Virus record (IMG/VR): IMGVR_UViG_3300024517_000097 | Coordinates: 1 to 26,176 of that record | Source of the DNA: a virus | Length of the DNA: 26,176 bases | Direction: 5' to 3' (one strand) | Shown: one piece after another, positions 14,758 to 21,456 of the stretch | Layout: each line of letters begins with the position of its first letter | Numbering within the stretch: position 1 is the stretch's first letter | Translations under genes and position numbers: made by a program | The notes under the pieces: model-generated | The model's database searches: none | Seen by the model: only the letters and a program-made list of their open reading frames with translations | Told to the model about the DNA's origin: nothing

Positions 14758-16788
14758 TTAGATAGCTTCCCAATTGGTCACGTCGTAAGCCATGAAAGTC
14801 ACGTTGTTTGCGGCAGCTATTGTGCTCGCTGTGTCCACGCCACCACCATTGATGTTATCGCCAGAGGCAGGAAATACTTGTAGGGTGTTTGCGCCGTTGT
14901 TGATCACGACTACCTTTAACCCGATAACGGCAGAAGGCAGTGTCACGGTGTCGTTGGTATTGGCTACCGTAGCAACCTCATTCACCGATGTGGTTAGCGC
15001 CTGTTGCCCCTGGGTTTGGGTCACAGAGGCAGTGATGCCGGACGTAACTGAGCTGTATACGTATCCATCAAATCGAACATCCCCAGCATCTACGAATAGA
15101 GCATAGTTACTACCACCCTCTGTCGGGGCATTCGCGATATGAACGGTAGTTGCAATTGTCGCAGATCCAGATGTTTCCGTAATGGCGGGTTCGGTTATCC
15201 TAAGTGTGGCGACAACCCCATGCGCTCCACCTGAATTAATCACCGTCCCGTCTGGAGCAAATCGAACAGTAGACAAATCACTTGTCCCTCCGCTCGCAGT
15301 AATAACGCCCCGGCAATGGAGTTGGTGTCCACCGGAGGAACTAAAATCTCGATCAATTACCAAAGTATCCGCACTAGAAACCGCACTTCCGTTACCAACA
15401 GCCCCATAGCCTTCTAGATCGAAGTTGCCTCCTACGGTTAAAGGACCAGAAACAAGATCAAGCTCACCAGTGGATGCAAGAGTCATGCGCGTGCTTCCTG
15501 CCGTAACGAATCCCATGCCGTCAGTGGCGTGTGAATAAGTAATCTGCCCTCTCGCTCTTGTTGCGTCCGAAAACATTAATCCCCCGGAATCAGATGCCCC
15601 ATTAATGATATTGATGTATGCGTGAGTGGCATCTTCCAGAGTAAGAATATCGTTCGCCCCCGCCGCCGATCCACCAGCGCCCCGACTAACGTGCAATGAA
15701 CTTTCGGCTGCTGCCAAACCAATAGCGACATTACCATCAAATCGAGCATCACCAGCATCTACGAACAGCGCATAGTTACTACCGCCCTCTGTCGGTGCAT
15801 CCTGAATGTAAACCGTAGTGGCAATTGTCGCACTGCCAGAAGTCTCTGTAATCGCGGGTTCGACAACTGTAAGAGTTGACACTATGCCATGAGCGCCGCC
15901 AGAATTAATTACCGTACCTTCAGGATCGAAATTAACCTGTTGTAGATTGTTTGTGCCACTCGTAGCTGTGCCAATCCCGGCAACTGTAAGCTGGCGAATA
16001 GTGGCCCCTGAAAAGTCACGATCAATGATTAACGTGGTGTGCGAACCTAGCGACTGGCCGTTACCAACAGCCCCATAGCCTTCTAGGTCGAAATTACCTG
16101 CGACATCGAGAAGCGTTGCGGGGGTTTTGCCGATGCCGAAATTACCAGCGTTATCAATCCTCACGCGCTCAGTCAAACTATTCGACCCATCGGGAACTGT
16201 GTAGAACAGTAAGCGCCCCGGCATATCAGTAGTATCTGCTGCTGAATCAGGTGTCCCGTCAAGCTGTGCAAGAACTGCCGCCGAATTCACGAAATCAGTT
16301 GCCGCCCCTGAATAGCCCTGAAAATAAACCCCACCCAACGATTCACCGTCCGCAACTACTGTTGGTGATGCAATAGTCCCTCCGGCTTTACGAAGGTATA
16401 GAATCGCACTTTTAGTATTGGTGTTATTGTATGTCGAGAAGTAACCGTTCAAACTATTGTCTTTACTAAACTCGAAATCACCACCAGTCAAAACAACAAA
16501 CCGATCAGTCCCGTCCTCCTGCAATCGAAAATCCGTTGTCCCGGCATTGGCAACATCATAGTCAATAAGCATATCGGTCCCATTGAACGAAACAGCCCCA
16601 TCACTGCCGGTGCCGACTAGATACTTTTGTCCATCTTGTAGGATAGGATTGAACGGCAGCCCTGAAGTCTTGCCAAGTAGTTCCTCTAGTGCTATCCGTT
16701 TAGAAGTAGCCCCGTCAACAATATAAATATAATCTGTCGCCTGTGGATCTGTGACCAACGTAAGCGCACTGGTTTTTGTATCTGCCAT
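14758..16788 (-). CDS. Tail fibre protein with an internal duplication
   Basis: This 676-residue beta-rich protein is a fibre or spike. The opening KTSALTLVTDPQATDYIYIV (5-24) resembles virion-anchoring N-termini of fibres. The middle has repeats of DNAGNFGIGKTPATLLDVAG and AAESSLHVSRGAGG type that favour trimeric beta structures. Residues 231-352 and 454-575 are two ungapped copies, about 87 of 122 identical by hand count. The C-terminal domain (about 590-676; LKVVVINNGANTLQVFPASG, INGG, NWEAI) is a tip domain found in many phage fibres. Receptor binding or distal attachment is inferred. The gene starts 12 bases after the 51-residue gene, with no clear ribosome site, and ends next to a GTG start. 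Confidence 0.85.
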   Translation of the reverse strand: MADTKTSALTLVTDPQATDYIYIVDGATSKRIALEELLGKTSGLPFNPILQDGQKYLVGTGSDGAVSFNGTDMLIDYDVANAGTTDFRLQEDGTDRFVVLTGGDFEFSKDNSLNGYFSTYNNTNTKSAILYLRKAGGTIASPTVVADGESLGGVYFQGYSGAATDFVNSAAVLAQLDGTPDSAADTTDMPGRLLFYTVPDGSNSLTERVRIDNAGNFGIGKTPATLLDVAGNFDLEGYGAVGNGQSLGSHTTLIIDRDFSGATIRQLTVAGIGTATSGTNNLQQVNFDPEGTVINSGGAHGIVSTLTVVEPAITETSGSATIATTVYIQDAPTEGGSNYALFVDAGDARFDGNVAIGLAAAESSLHVSRGAGGSAAGANDILTLEDATHAYINIINGASDSGGLMFSDATRARGQITYSHATDGMGFVTAGSTRMTLASTGELDLVSGPLTVGGNFDLEGYGAVGNGSAVSSADTLVIDRDFSSSGGHQLHCRGVITASGGTSDLSTVRFAPDGTVINSGGAHGVVATLRITEPAITETSGSATIATTVHIANAPTEGGSNYALFVDAGDVRFDGYVYSSVTSGITASVTQTQGQQALTTSVNEVATVANTNDTVTLPSAVIGLKVVVINNGANTLQVFPASGDNINGGGVDTASTIAAANNVTFMAYDVTNWEAI
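15064..15429 (-). repeat. Copy B of the fibre internal repeat
   Basis: This stretch encodes fibre residues 454-575 and lies 669 bases downstream of copy A in the reading direction. The ends (GNFDLEGYGAVGNG, TVINSGGAHG, PAITETSGSATIATTV, APTEGGSNYALFVDAGD) are the same as in copy A, while the middle differs. Confidence 0.9.
15733..16098 (-). repeat. Copy A of the fibre internal repeat
   Basis: This stretch encodes fibre residues 231-352, beginning GNFDLEGYGAVGNG and ending LFVDAGDARFDG. It aligns without gaps to copy B, with most differences in a central variable stretch (residues 261-290). Confidence 0.9.
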
Positions 16789-16800
16789 GATGTTAGTAGT

Positions 16801-16956
16801 TTATTCTAAAAGTAATTTGTCGCCGGTTTCGAGCAGCAAGTAGTCTACTGCTTCGAGCAGCAATGAGCCCGTGGTGGTGGAGTCGTATGGAAATCTAGGC
16901 ATTGCCGTGGACAACTGGTCAACTTCTATCGTAGATCCTATGCCGCCTACTTCCAT
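16801..16956 (-). CDS. 51-residue protein ending in LLLE repeats
   Basis: A short gene begins with ATG 16956, four bases after the preceding TAA, and ends with TAA at 16803-16801. The product starts MEVGGIGSTIEVDQLSTAMP. Residues 32-51 are three tandem copies of a short repeat, LLLEAVDY, LLLETGDK and LLLE. The same repeat occurs inside the 957-residue tail protein at 10475-10534, which supports it as a real virion-related peptide. At nucleotide level the repeats contain the directly repeated word CTTCGAGCAGCAA (plus strand). It could be a free mini-protein or the remnant of a longer fibre gene. The function is unknown. Confidence 0.7.
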   Translation of the reverse strand: MEVGGIGSTIEVDQLSTAMPRFPYDSTTTGSLLLEAVDYLLLETGDKLLLE

Positions 16957-16960
16957 AATA

Positions 16961-17275
16961 TTATACTAGTTCGGCCAATGAATATGATCCGGCATTTGCG
17001 CCACCCCCGCCATCTTTTACAGACACAGCTCCGGTGTAATAAGACACAGACAAAGTTCCACCAGTGCCATCAGCGGCAACAGTGCTTGCTCGTAAAATGA
17101 AATGGTAGTCGTTAGTATCACAACCATCACCCAACTTCACGAACAACTTCACGCTATCTTGATTCTGGATAAATAGTCTCTTGCGATCCCGGTTTGCGAC
17201 TAAGGCAGCATCGGCAGTTAGTGGTCCACCTGCTACTACTGTGCCAGTCCGTCCTGTAACTTCTGCAACTCTCAT
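16961..17275 (-). CDS. Small virion protein, probable head decoration or tail accessory
   Basis: The 104-residue beta-rich protein has the pattern DRKRLFIQNQDSVKLFVKLG (30-49) and a glycine-rich C-terminal half with YYTGAVSVKDGG. This type of small protein is common next to connector genes in phages and is presumed to be structural. The ATG overlaps the adaptor stop (TAATG at 17277-17273), so it is coupled to it. The exact role is not known; decoration of the capsid or tail is an inference from composition and position. Confidence 0.75.
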   Translation of the reverse strand: MRVAEVTGRTGTVVAGGPLTADAALVANRDRKRLFIQNQDSVKLFVKLGDGCDTNDYHFILRASTVAADGTGGTLSVSYYTGAVSVKDGGGGANAGSYSLAELV

Positions 17276-18024
17276 TATTTGATTAATTGAATTTGGCGTT
17301 TTTGGTGTCGTTGCCGCAGTAGCTTATCTACCTCGGCCTCCATAGCCCTGTCAGCTTGACGACTGGCAATCATTGCAGCTTCAGTCTCTCCGGCAGCCAT
17401 TCGTAAGTCCGAGAGAGCGCCACGTATTAAATAGTTTTGGAAAATGTATGGTATCTCTGCCAATGTCCAACTAGCGGCAGTGCCTAAAGGATCCTCCCCG
17501 GCAGTGGTGGCTACGGCACATGTATAGAAGTTGCCTGTCCCGGCAGGAGTGGATGAGGCATATGTAGCGTTTTCGTAGTATACTTGCTCGTTGACAGAAT
17601 ACGTAGCAGTGGCAGAATAGGCAGCCCCGGTAAGCATTGGTCGAGTGAGCCGGTATTCCATGATGACTGGATCTGTGTTGTTCAGCACAATCAGTCGCTC
17701 GCCCGTTGTGTAAGAAGAGTCCTCGGCAACGAAATAAGGCACATGTTCCACCTTGACTGATATGCGAGGATCGGCACTATATACCTGAATCACACTGCCT
17801 ACCGTCGCGGCAAGATCGACATGCTTTATGTCACTGGTGGTGGTTATTGCTTCAGACGAAAACCGCATTGTCTCCGGCCACAACTCTTTCTCCCATATCA
17901 TGCCGAGCCGATTATCTACGTAATCTCGGATCTTGAGAGAGTCTAGGTCGTTAACCAGGGAGCGGTCGAGCCCAGCAAGTTGGGCAACGCCGTATAGCAC
18001 ATTGGAATAGTTGAGGGTTCTCAA
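17275..18024 (-). CDS. Head-tail adaptor / tail tubular protein A-like connector
   Basis: The N-terminus RTLNYSNVLYGVAQLAGLDR, followed by MIWEKELWPETMRF (42-55), is the usual opening of podovirus adaptor proteins (T7 gp11-like). These form a ring below the portal. The C-terminal helices IPYIFQNYLIRGALSDLRMA (191-210) and the Ala/Arg-rich tail complete the pattern. Between them, residues about 135-190 form an aromatic module (SVNEQVYYENATYASS...NFYTCAV...ASWTLAE) that resembles small chitin-binding-type inserts. Translation most likely begins at TTG 18024, which overlaps the preceding TGA (TTGA). A later GTG would cut conserved residues. It is 249 residues, longer than the simplest adaptors because of the insert. 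Confidence 0.8.
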   Translation of the reverse strand: MRTLNYSNVLYGVAQLAGLDRSLVNDLDSLKIRDYVDNRLGMIWEKELWPETMRFSSEAITTTSDIKHVDLAATVGSVIQVYSADPRISVKVEHVPYFVAEDSSYTTGERLIVLNNTDPVIMEYRLTRPMLTGAAYSATATYSVNEQVYYENATYASSTPAGTGNFYTCAVATTAGEDPLGTAASWTLAEIPYIFQNYLIRGALSDLRMAAGETEAAMIASRQADRAMEAEVDKLLRQRHQKRQIQLIK

Positions 18025-18374
18025 TTAAACTTTTTAGTCCATCGAGGGCCAGGTGAATACCCTAATTGAATTTTGCGACTAGTCGTCTTGACTCTGGATT
18101 CTTCGTTGTCGCGGAAGTACTCACGGAGAAATTGTTTGTCGTGCCAGCACTTGTACCCAAGGCGCTTGCCCCAATAGTGGTATGAGTGTGGATCTATAGT
18201 GCCCTTCTTTACCCCAAGACCTTGCATGAAATGGGCCTCGGGCAGCTTGTCGTGGGCTAAACGTCGCTTTTGTTCTATGTGAGCATTAACATCATTGAAG
18301 TGCCAACCACGACGCAACTCAGCGTCCATAGCTGCAACTATTTCGTGGTCGACATCTTCAACGGCTAATGACAT
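18021..18374 (-). CDS. Conserved hypothetical protein after the capsid gene
   Basis: This 117-residue, mostly helical, strongly basic and aromatic protein contains DVNAHIEQKRRLAHDKLPEA and YHYWGKRLGYKCWHDKQFLR. It sits between the capsid gene (three bases) and the adaptor gene (TTGA overlap). That is a spot where phages often keep a head-completion or minor virion gene, but nothing in the sequence names a role. The many His, Lys, Arg and Trp residues would suit nucleic-acid contact inside the head. It is not a membrane protein. Confidence 0.75.
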   Translation of the reverse strand: MSLAVEDVDHEIVAAMDAELRRGWHFNDVNAHIEQKRRLAHDKLPEAHFMQGLGVKKGTIDPHSYHYWGKRLGYKCWHDKQFLREYFRDNEESRVKTTSRKIQLGYSPGPRWTKKFN

Positions 18375-18377
18375 AGA

Positions 18378-19403
18378 TTAGGTAGCAAGATCGAACTTGC
18401 CAAAGCCAACGGGGTTTTTGACACACAGTCCGGCAAAGGCTTGAATCATCCTCGCTGGGCCAGCACCGCTATCAGGCAGCTTCTTGACGTGAGGCAACAT
18501 ACCGTACCGGATCTCCGTTAATTCAATAGGGATCAGATACATGTCTGTGATGGTAGGCATAAACACGTCGGGGATCAAATGGATAGAACCAAAGTCGCCT
18601 TCATAGATATCAATACGATGCCTAAGTGAACGATCTCCCTGCTCCCTGTTCATCGTGCGGATCCTGGGTTCGGTGAAAATGTTAACCCCGCCGGTCGTGG
18701 TAGAACTAGCATCGGCCAAACCTGAGATTGATTTCTTCAGAGTAGACCCAACAAAACCACTATACTCAGCAATGTCTCCGGTGTCCTCCCAGATTTTCAG
18801 AAGGATATTCTGAATCGTTGCTTCTGTGATATTTGCCGTAGTAGCAGTTGTCTCGATGTGATCGGCAGGAGTCACAAAACCCCCGGCAGTAGCAGAGGCA
18901 GTAGCGGGACCAGTGTTGTGAATCCACAATCCCATACCTGCTGTTCCATAGCCCACAGTAGTGCCGTTATCAAGGGTAGCGTCTTGCACACCCAAGAAGG
19001 TCAACTCCATGTCCCGTTTCAACTCAATCAACTTGCGGCTCACACCACGAGCCAATTCACTTTTAATAGGACCGGCAATATTGGATACGCCTTCGGCCAA
19101 CTGCGAAACACGGGTCAATCGTCTGAAGAAATGGCCTCGGTTGGCTAACTCATCACGATTGATATTGTCAAAAGCTTTCGGGTTATTGTCGGTGTCGTCA
19201 TAGTCAACACCATCGACAATGTTGGGAGTTACCGCAGCTTCATAGGAATCTGCTTGCCATCGAAAAAGCGTATTGCCCAAGTCCTTGCCCTTCGGCGCCA
19301 TAGAGCAGAACGGAGTTTTGAGGTAATCTACCTCGGAAATAATATCGGCCAAATCTTCTCGTAGACCTTTGCCTAATTGACCTGGTTCAGTTAAAAGTGC
19401 CAT
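18378..19403 (-). CDS. Major capsid protein (SU10/DUF5309-like, HK97 fold)
   Basis: The 341-residue product resembles the DUF5309/SU10 major capsid family. The N-terminus has LREDLADIISEVDYLKTPF and LFRWQADSYEAA (1-55 region). Conserved NRDELANRGHFFRR and VSQLAEGVS stretches follow, then a long spine-type helix ELARGVSRKLIELKRDMELT (about 117-136). The C-terminus MIQAFAGLCVKNPVGFGKFD is typical of the final beta strand region. There is no N-terminal delta domain of the HK97 type, consistent with a separate scaffold gene just upstream. The strong ribosome site and the place between scaffold and connector genes agree. The next gene starts three bases after the stop. Confidence 0.9.
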   Translation of the reverse strand: MALLTEPGQLGKGLREDLADIISEVDYLKTPFCSMAPKGKDLGNTLFRWQADSYEAAVTPNIVDGVDYDDTDNNPKAFDNINRDELANRGHFFRRLTRVSQLAEGVSNIAGPIKSELARGVSRKLIELKRDMELTFLGVQDATLDNGTTVGYGTAGMGLWIHNTGPATASATAGGFVTPADHIETTATTANITEATIQNILLKIWEDTGDIAEYSGFVGSTLKKSISGLADASSTTTGGVNIFTEPRIRTMNREQGDRSLRHRIDIYEGDFGSIHLIPDVFMPTITDMYLIPIELTEIRYGMLPHVKKLPDSGAGPARMIQAFAGLCVKNPVGFGKFDLAT

Positions 19404-19410
19404 GTGTGTA

Positions 19411-19415
19411 TCCTT
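19411..19415 (-). promoter_or_regulatory. Strong ribosome binding site of the capsid gene
   Basis: On the minus strand the bases read AGAAGGA followed by a 7-base spacer and the ATG at 19403. It is one of the best Shine-Dalgarno sites in the window. Most neighbouring genes rely on stop-start overlap instead, which fits high expression of the capsid gene. Confidence 0.7.
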
Positions 19416-19433
19416 CTGTTTGTGTTGTTGCGA

Positions 19434-20438
19434 CTACACGAAGTCATCCATCAACGCAGGAAGGTCATCTCTGTTTCCAGTCTCTCGTAGTCTTTGCCTA
19501 GCTGCCTTTCTCTTGGCATCGGCAGGAGCCACTTGTGCCGGGGTAGCTCTAGGAGCACCGGGGCCAACGGGAGCCTTTCTAGTAGCAACACGGGGTTTGC
19601 GCTGTTTTGAGTCGCTCACTTGCTTGTTCCATTGAGCCACTCCCAACATGTAAATCCCTATCTCTTGTTCCCATAAAGGACTCTGCTTAATTTGTGGTCT
19701 AGCTTTGGCAATCTGCATAGCAAACTGATACTCCTTAGACCCCTTGTCCTTCCAAAACGGAAAGGCTTCATACACTTTAGGCAGTAGTTCTTCACGAGTT
19801 TTGAGGTATTGCTTTCTCTGAGGCAGTTGATTTCTGAGAGCTTTACGAATACCTGCTCTGATGCTTCTCGCTTGTTGCCGGGTGAATTCACTCTCACCTA
19901 GCTTGATCGCATCATCATCACCATCTTCCAAAAACTCACTAATTGTCTCGACTGTGTTTTCTGCATCGTCGATATACTGATCTACATCAGCAGCAGTTTT
20001 GAGATGGTCGCACGACAAGTCCCTGTTTTGAGTAGGCACCTGTATGCTGTCCTCGGCGACACTCCGTAGCTCTTTAATCTCGTCCTGTAGTCCATCGACT
20101 TGGCTTTCTAGCTCATGGCGCTTGGCAGTTAATTTGTCAACACGCTTTCGCCAACCCTTGTCTTTTGGTTCTTCAGGCTCCTCAGATTCCTCTACAATCT
20201 CTGGTTCTTCCTGGGTGTCTGGTTCTGCTGTCTCTTCAACAGAGGCAACTTCATCAGACTCGACTTTGGATGTTTTTTCGACAGGTTCCTCGCTTACCTG
20301 TGATTCAGTAGTTCCATCAGCATCAATAAAATCGCCGATAATATCTACCAAGCTCTCCTCAGTGAAGGCCGGTTTACTTTGCTCACTAGTCGCGGTATTT
20401 GGGGAAGGATCGCTAGTCCCAGAATCTTCATTATCCAT
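19434..20438 (-). CDS. Capsid scaffolding protein (putative)
   Basis: Scaffolding proteins guide capsid assembly inside the prohead and then leave. This 334-residue protein has the typical layout directly upstream of the capsid gene. Residues 1-92 are very acidic and disordered, with many Glu/Asp/Ser/Thr (for example QEEPEIVEESEEPEEP). Next is a coiled coil around 95-130 (LTAKRHELESQVDGLQDEIK). The middle is helical, and the C-terminal tail is basic and Pro/Ala-rich (RKPRVATRKAPVGPGAPRAT). That basic C-terminus could contact the capsid inner face. No protease motif is visible. The sequence itself does not match a named scaffold that I recognise, so the call rests on composition and position. 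The start is ATG 20438, without a clear Shine-Dalgarno. Confidence 0.8.
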   Translation of the reverse strand: MDNEDSGTSDPSPNTATSEQSKPAFTEESLVDIIGDFIDADGTTESQVSEEPVEKTSKVESDEVASVEETAEPDTQEEPEIVEESEEPEEPKDKGWRKRVDKLTAKRHELESQVDGLQDEIKELRSVAEDSIQVPTQNRDLSCDHLKTAADVDQYIDDAENTVETISEFLEDGDDDAIKLGESEFTRQQARSIRAGIRKALRNQLPQRKQYLKTREELLPKVYEAFPFWKDKGSKEYQFAMQIAKARPQIKQSPLWEQEIGIYMLGVAQWNKQVSDSKQRKPRVATRKAPVGPGAPRATPAQVAPADAKRKAARQRLRETGNRDDLPALMDDFV

Positions 20439-20591
20439 ATATCATGCTTTGACCCGCAAGAAGGTTTAGGATCAGCGTTTTTAGGAGTTCGGCAAAACAC
20501 AGAAATTGCCACTACGCCCGTCAATAGAGCATAGGTTTGGGGAAATTAGAAGTTCGACTAAAACGAAGAAGGCGCGCTAGGTGGGCAAACG
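20439..20591 (-). promoter_or_regulatory. 153-base spacer before the scaffold/capsid genes, putative regulatory region
   Basis: This is the only intergenic gap above about 30 bases between confident genes. Read on the minus strand it contains TTGACG, a possible -35, but no good -10 at the right distance. It also has a weak 5-bp hairpin GGCAA-TTGCC and two imperfect copies of CGAACTYCTAA (plus-strand 20548-20558 and 20482-20492), each followed by AAACCT and a TTG(A)CGGG-like word. No T-run terminator is seen. An open frame from TTG or GTG crosses the spacer and runs into the scaffold gene out of frame, and I judge it non-coding. A promoter or processing site that boosts scaffold and capsid expression is a reasonable guess. 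Confidence 0.3.
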
Positions 20592-20843
20592 CTATGAGGT
20601 GATGTTGCTTTTTGCTATCTTGATTTGCTTTTTCGTATTCTCGACTAACTCGACGGCATCGACAATCGCGTATAGGCACCCACAAGAGAAGCTTCGTTCG
20701 TCAGGAGTTAGCCTGGGATTAGATAAAGTAGTTACGGCAGTGTCTTTAGCCTCCTCGAATACTCTAGCCACATAGTCCCACACCTGGCTTTCGGCAGGGA
20801 GATCTTGCCACCACTTATCTGGAACACCAATTAGTTTACTCAT
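20592..20843 (-). CDS. Hypothetical 83-residue helical protein
   Basis: The product MSKLIGVPDKWWQDLPAESQ... is mostly helical. Its central stretch is RSFSCGCLYAIVDAVELVEN (50-69) with a CGC motif. I do not recognise a named family. It is the last gene before the 153-base spacer upstream of the scaffold gene, so it may end a sub-operon. It starts one base after the small membrane protein. It is too hydrophilic overall to be a membrane protein itself. A head-assembly accessory role is conceivable only from position. Confidence 0.72.
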   Translation of the reverse strand: MSKLIGVPDKWWQDLPAESQVWDYVARVFEEAKDTAVTTLSNPRLTPDERSFSCGCLYAIVDAVELVENTKKQIKIAKSNITS

Positions 20844-20844
20844 A

Positions 20845-20943
20845 TCACGGACCCCACCACATATCTATTTTCCAAACGATATAACACAAGCAGCCAACCA
20901 CCCCAACAACTAAACCTACAACTGCTGCTATACAAATATTCAT
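20845..20943 (-). CDS. Small single-pass membrane protein, 32 residues
   Basis: This 32-codon frame starts MNICIAAVVGLVVGVVGCLC and ends YIVWKIDMWWGP. Residues 3-24 form one strongly hydrophobic segment with small-residue packing motifs (GLVVGVVG). A Lys-Asp and an aromatic tail follow. The ATG overlaps the stop of the preceding micro-ORF, and the TGA lies one base before the ATG of the following gene (TGATATG). A hydrophobic helix of exactly membrane length, with both junctions tight, argues that it is real. The role is unknown. Small phage membrane peptides include lysis helpers and superinfection or host-interaction factors. Confidence 0.6.
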   Translation of the reverse strand: MNICIAAVVGLVVGVVGCLCYIVWKIDMWWGP

Positions 20944-21017
20944 AAATACCCGTCGCGTATACGCTTAATCCAAGCTTGATATTGTCTCAGCGAAGGGGCA
21001 CTTACCCAACACCCCAT
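20940..21017 (-). CDS. Possible micro-gene, 25 residues
   Basis: A 25-codon frame begins with ATG at 21017, ten bases after the diphosphohydrolase stop. It ends in TGA, overlapping the ATG of the next micro-gene (TTATGAAT at 20943-20940). The peptide MGCWVSAPSLRQYQAWIKRI has a plausible amphipathic Trp/Arg/Lys helix. No strong Shine-Dalgarno site is visible, only a weak GAGCGGG. It is supported mainly by the coupled arrangement that matches its neighbours. It could be chance in a 183-base stretch. Confidence 0.4.
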   Translation of the reverse strand: MGCWVSAPSLRQYQAWIKRIRDGYL

Positions 21018-21026
21018 TAACCCGCT

Positions 21027-21446
21027 CTACTGCCCTGGTGTCTTTCCCTTAGATGATTCACTGAGATACTCGGCTTTTGTTTTGAAGTCCGGCACCTTAC
21101 AGGATACAGGCAAATCATCCAGACTTCGGCTATAACTGCCTTCTTTCAATCGTTCCTCTGTGTCAACGGCACACATAAGATTCCAACATGCGGCAATTAA
21201 GTGATCTTCGTCCCGCTGCCCCTCTAGGTAACTAAAAGCATGGCGCAAGGCAGAGTCCATGTAGCGGCTCAGAGGTTGGCCCTTTTCCCAGTTGCGAGCA
21301 CCGTATTTGTCGCCGCCCCTTTCAAAATGTTGGGCCAAACGCTTGAGGGCTCGGGTAGGCAGTAGATCAAATCTGCCCTTACCTGTTCGGAGGTCACGCA
21401 CGGACCCGGTTTGAAATTCCTCTCGCTTGCCTGAATCTTTAATCAT
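21027..21446 (-). CDS. DUF5664 / dATP-dGTP diphosphohydrolase-like protein
   Basis: The 139-residue product has the signature of the DUF5664 family, annotated as the dATP/dGTP diphosphohydrolase N-terminal domain. It reads GKGRFDLLP (22-30), H40, KYGARNWEKG (47-56), RH (68-69), E75, DEDH (79-82) and N89. Acidic and histidine residues spaced on four helices are what an all-alpha NTP pyrophosphohydrolase needs for Mg-dNTP. Members would convert dATP/dGTP to the monophosphate plus pyrophosphate. In some phages such an enzyme supports 2-aminoadenine genomes. Family membership is recognised from motifs; the activity in this phage is inferred. The gene sits in a structural operon, and no purZ or DNA polymerase is in the window. 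The tail after residue 105 looks unstructured. Confidence 0.82.
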   Translation of the reverse strand: MIKDSGKREEFQTGSVRDLRTGKGRFDLLPTRALKRLAQHFERGGDKYGARNWEKGQPLSRYMDSALRHAFSYLEGQRDEDHLIAACWNLMCAVDTEERLKEGSYSRSLDDLPVSCKVPDFKTKAEYLSESSKGKTPGQ

Positions 21447-21456
21447 TGAATACTGT

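Noticed and set aside
15061-16098. Repeated DNA resembling a repeat array or CRISPR
   Set aside because: There are only two long copies inside one reading frame, aligned at protein level. This is a domain duplication, not short direct repeats with spacers.
16801-16865. Short direct repeat CTTCGAGCAGCAA taken as an attachment site or iteron
   Set aside because: It encodes the LLLE peptide repeat in frame, and the same peptide occurs in the hub protein. The coding explanation is sufficient.
20490-20520. Hairpin GGCAA-TTGCC as a transcription terminator
   Set aside because: The stem is only five pairs with a ten-base loop and no T-run follows on the minus strand.
20340-20530. Minus-strand frame from TTG/GTG across the spacer into the scaffold gene (about 55-60 codons)
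   Set aside because: Most of it is out of frame with the scaffold gene over its coding sequence, and it has no ATG or ribosome site. The composition is that of a shadow frame.
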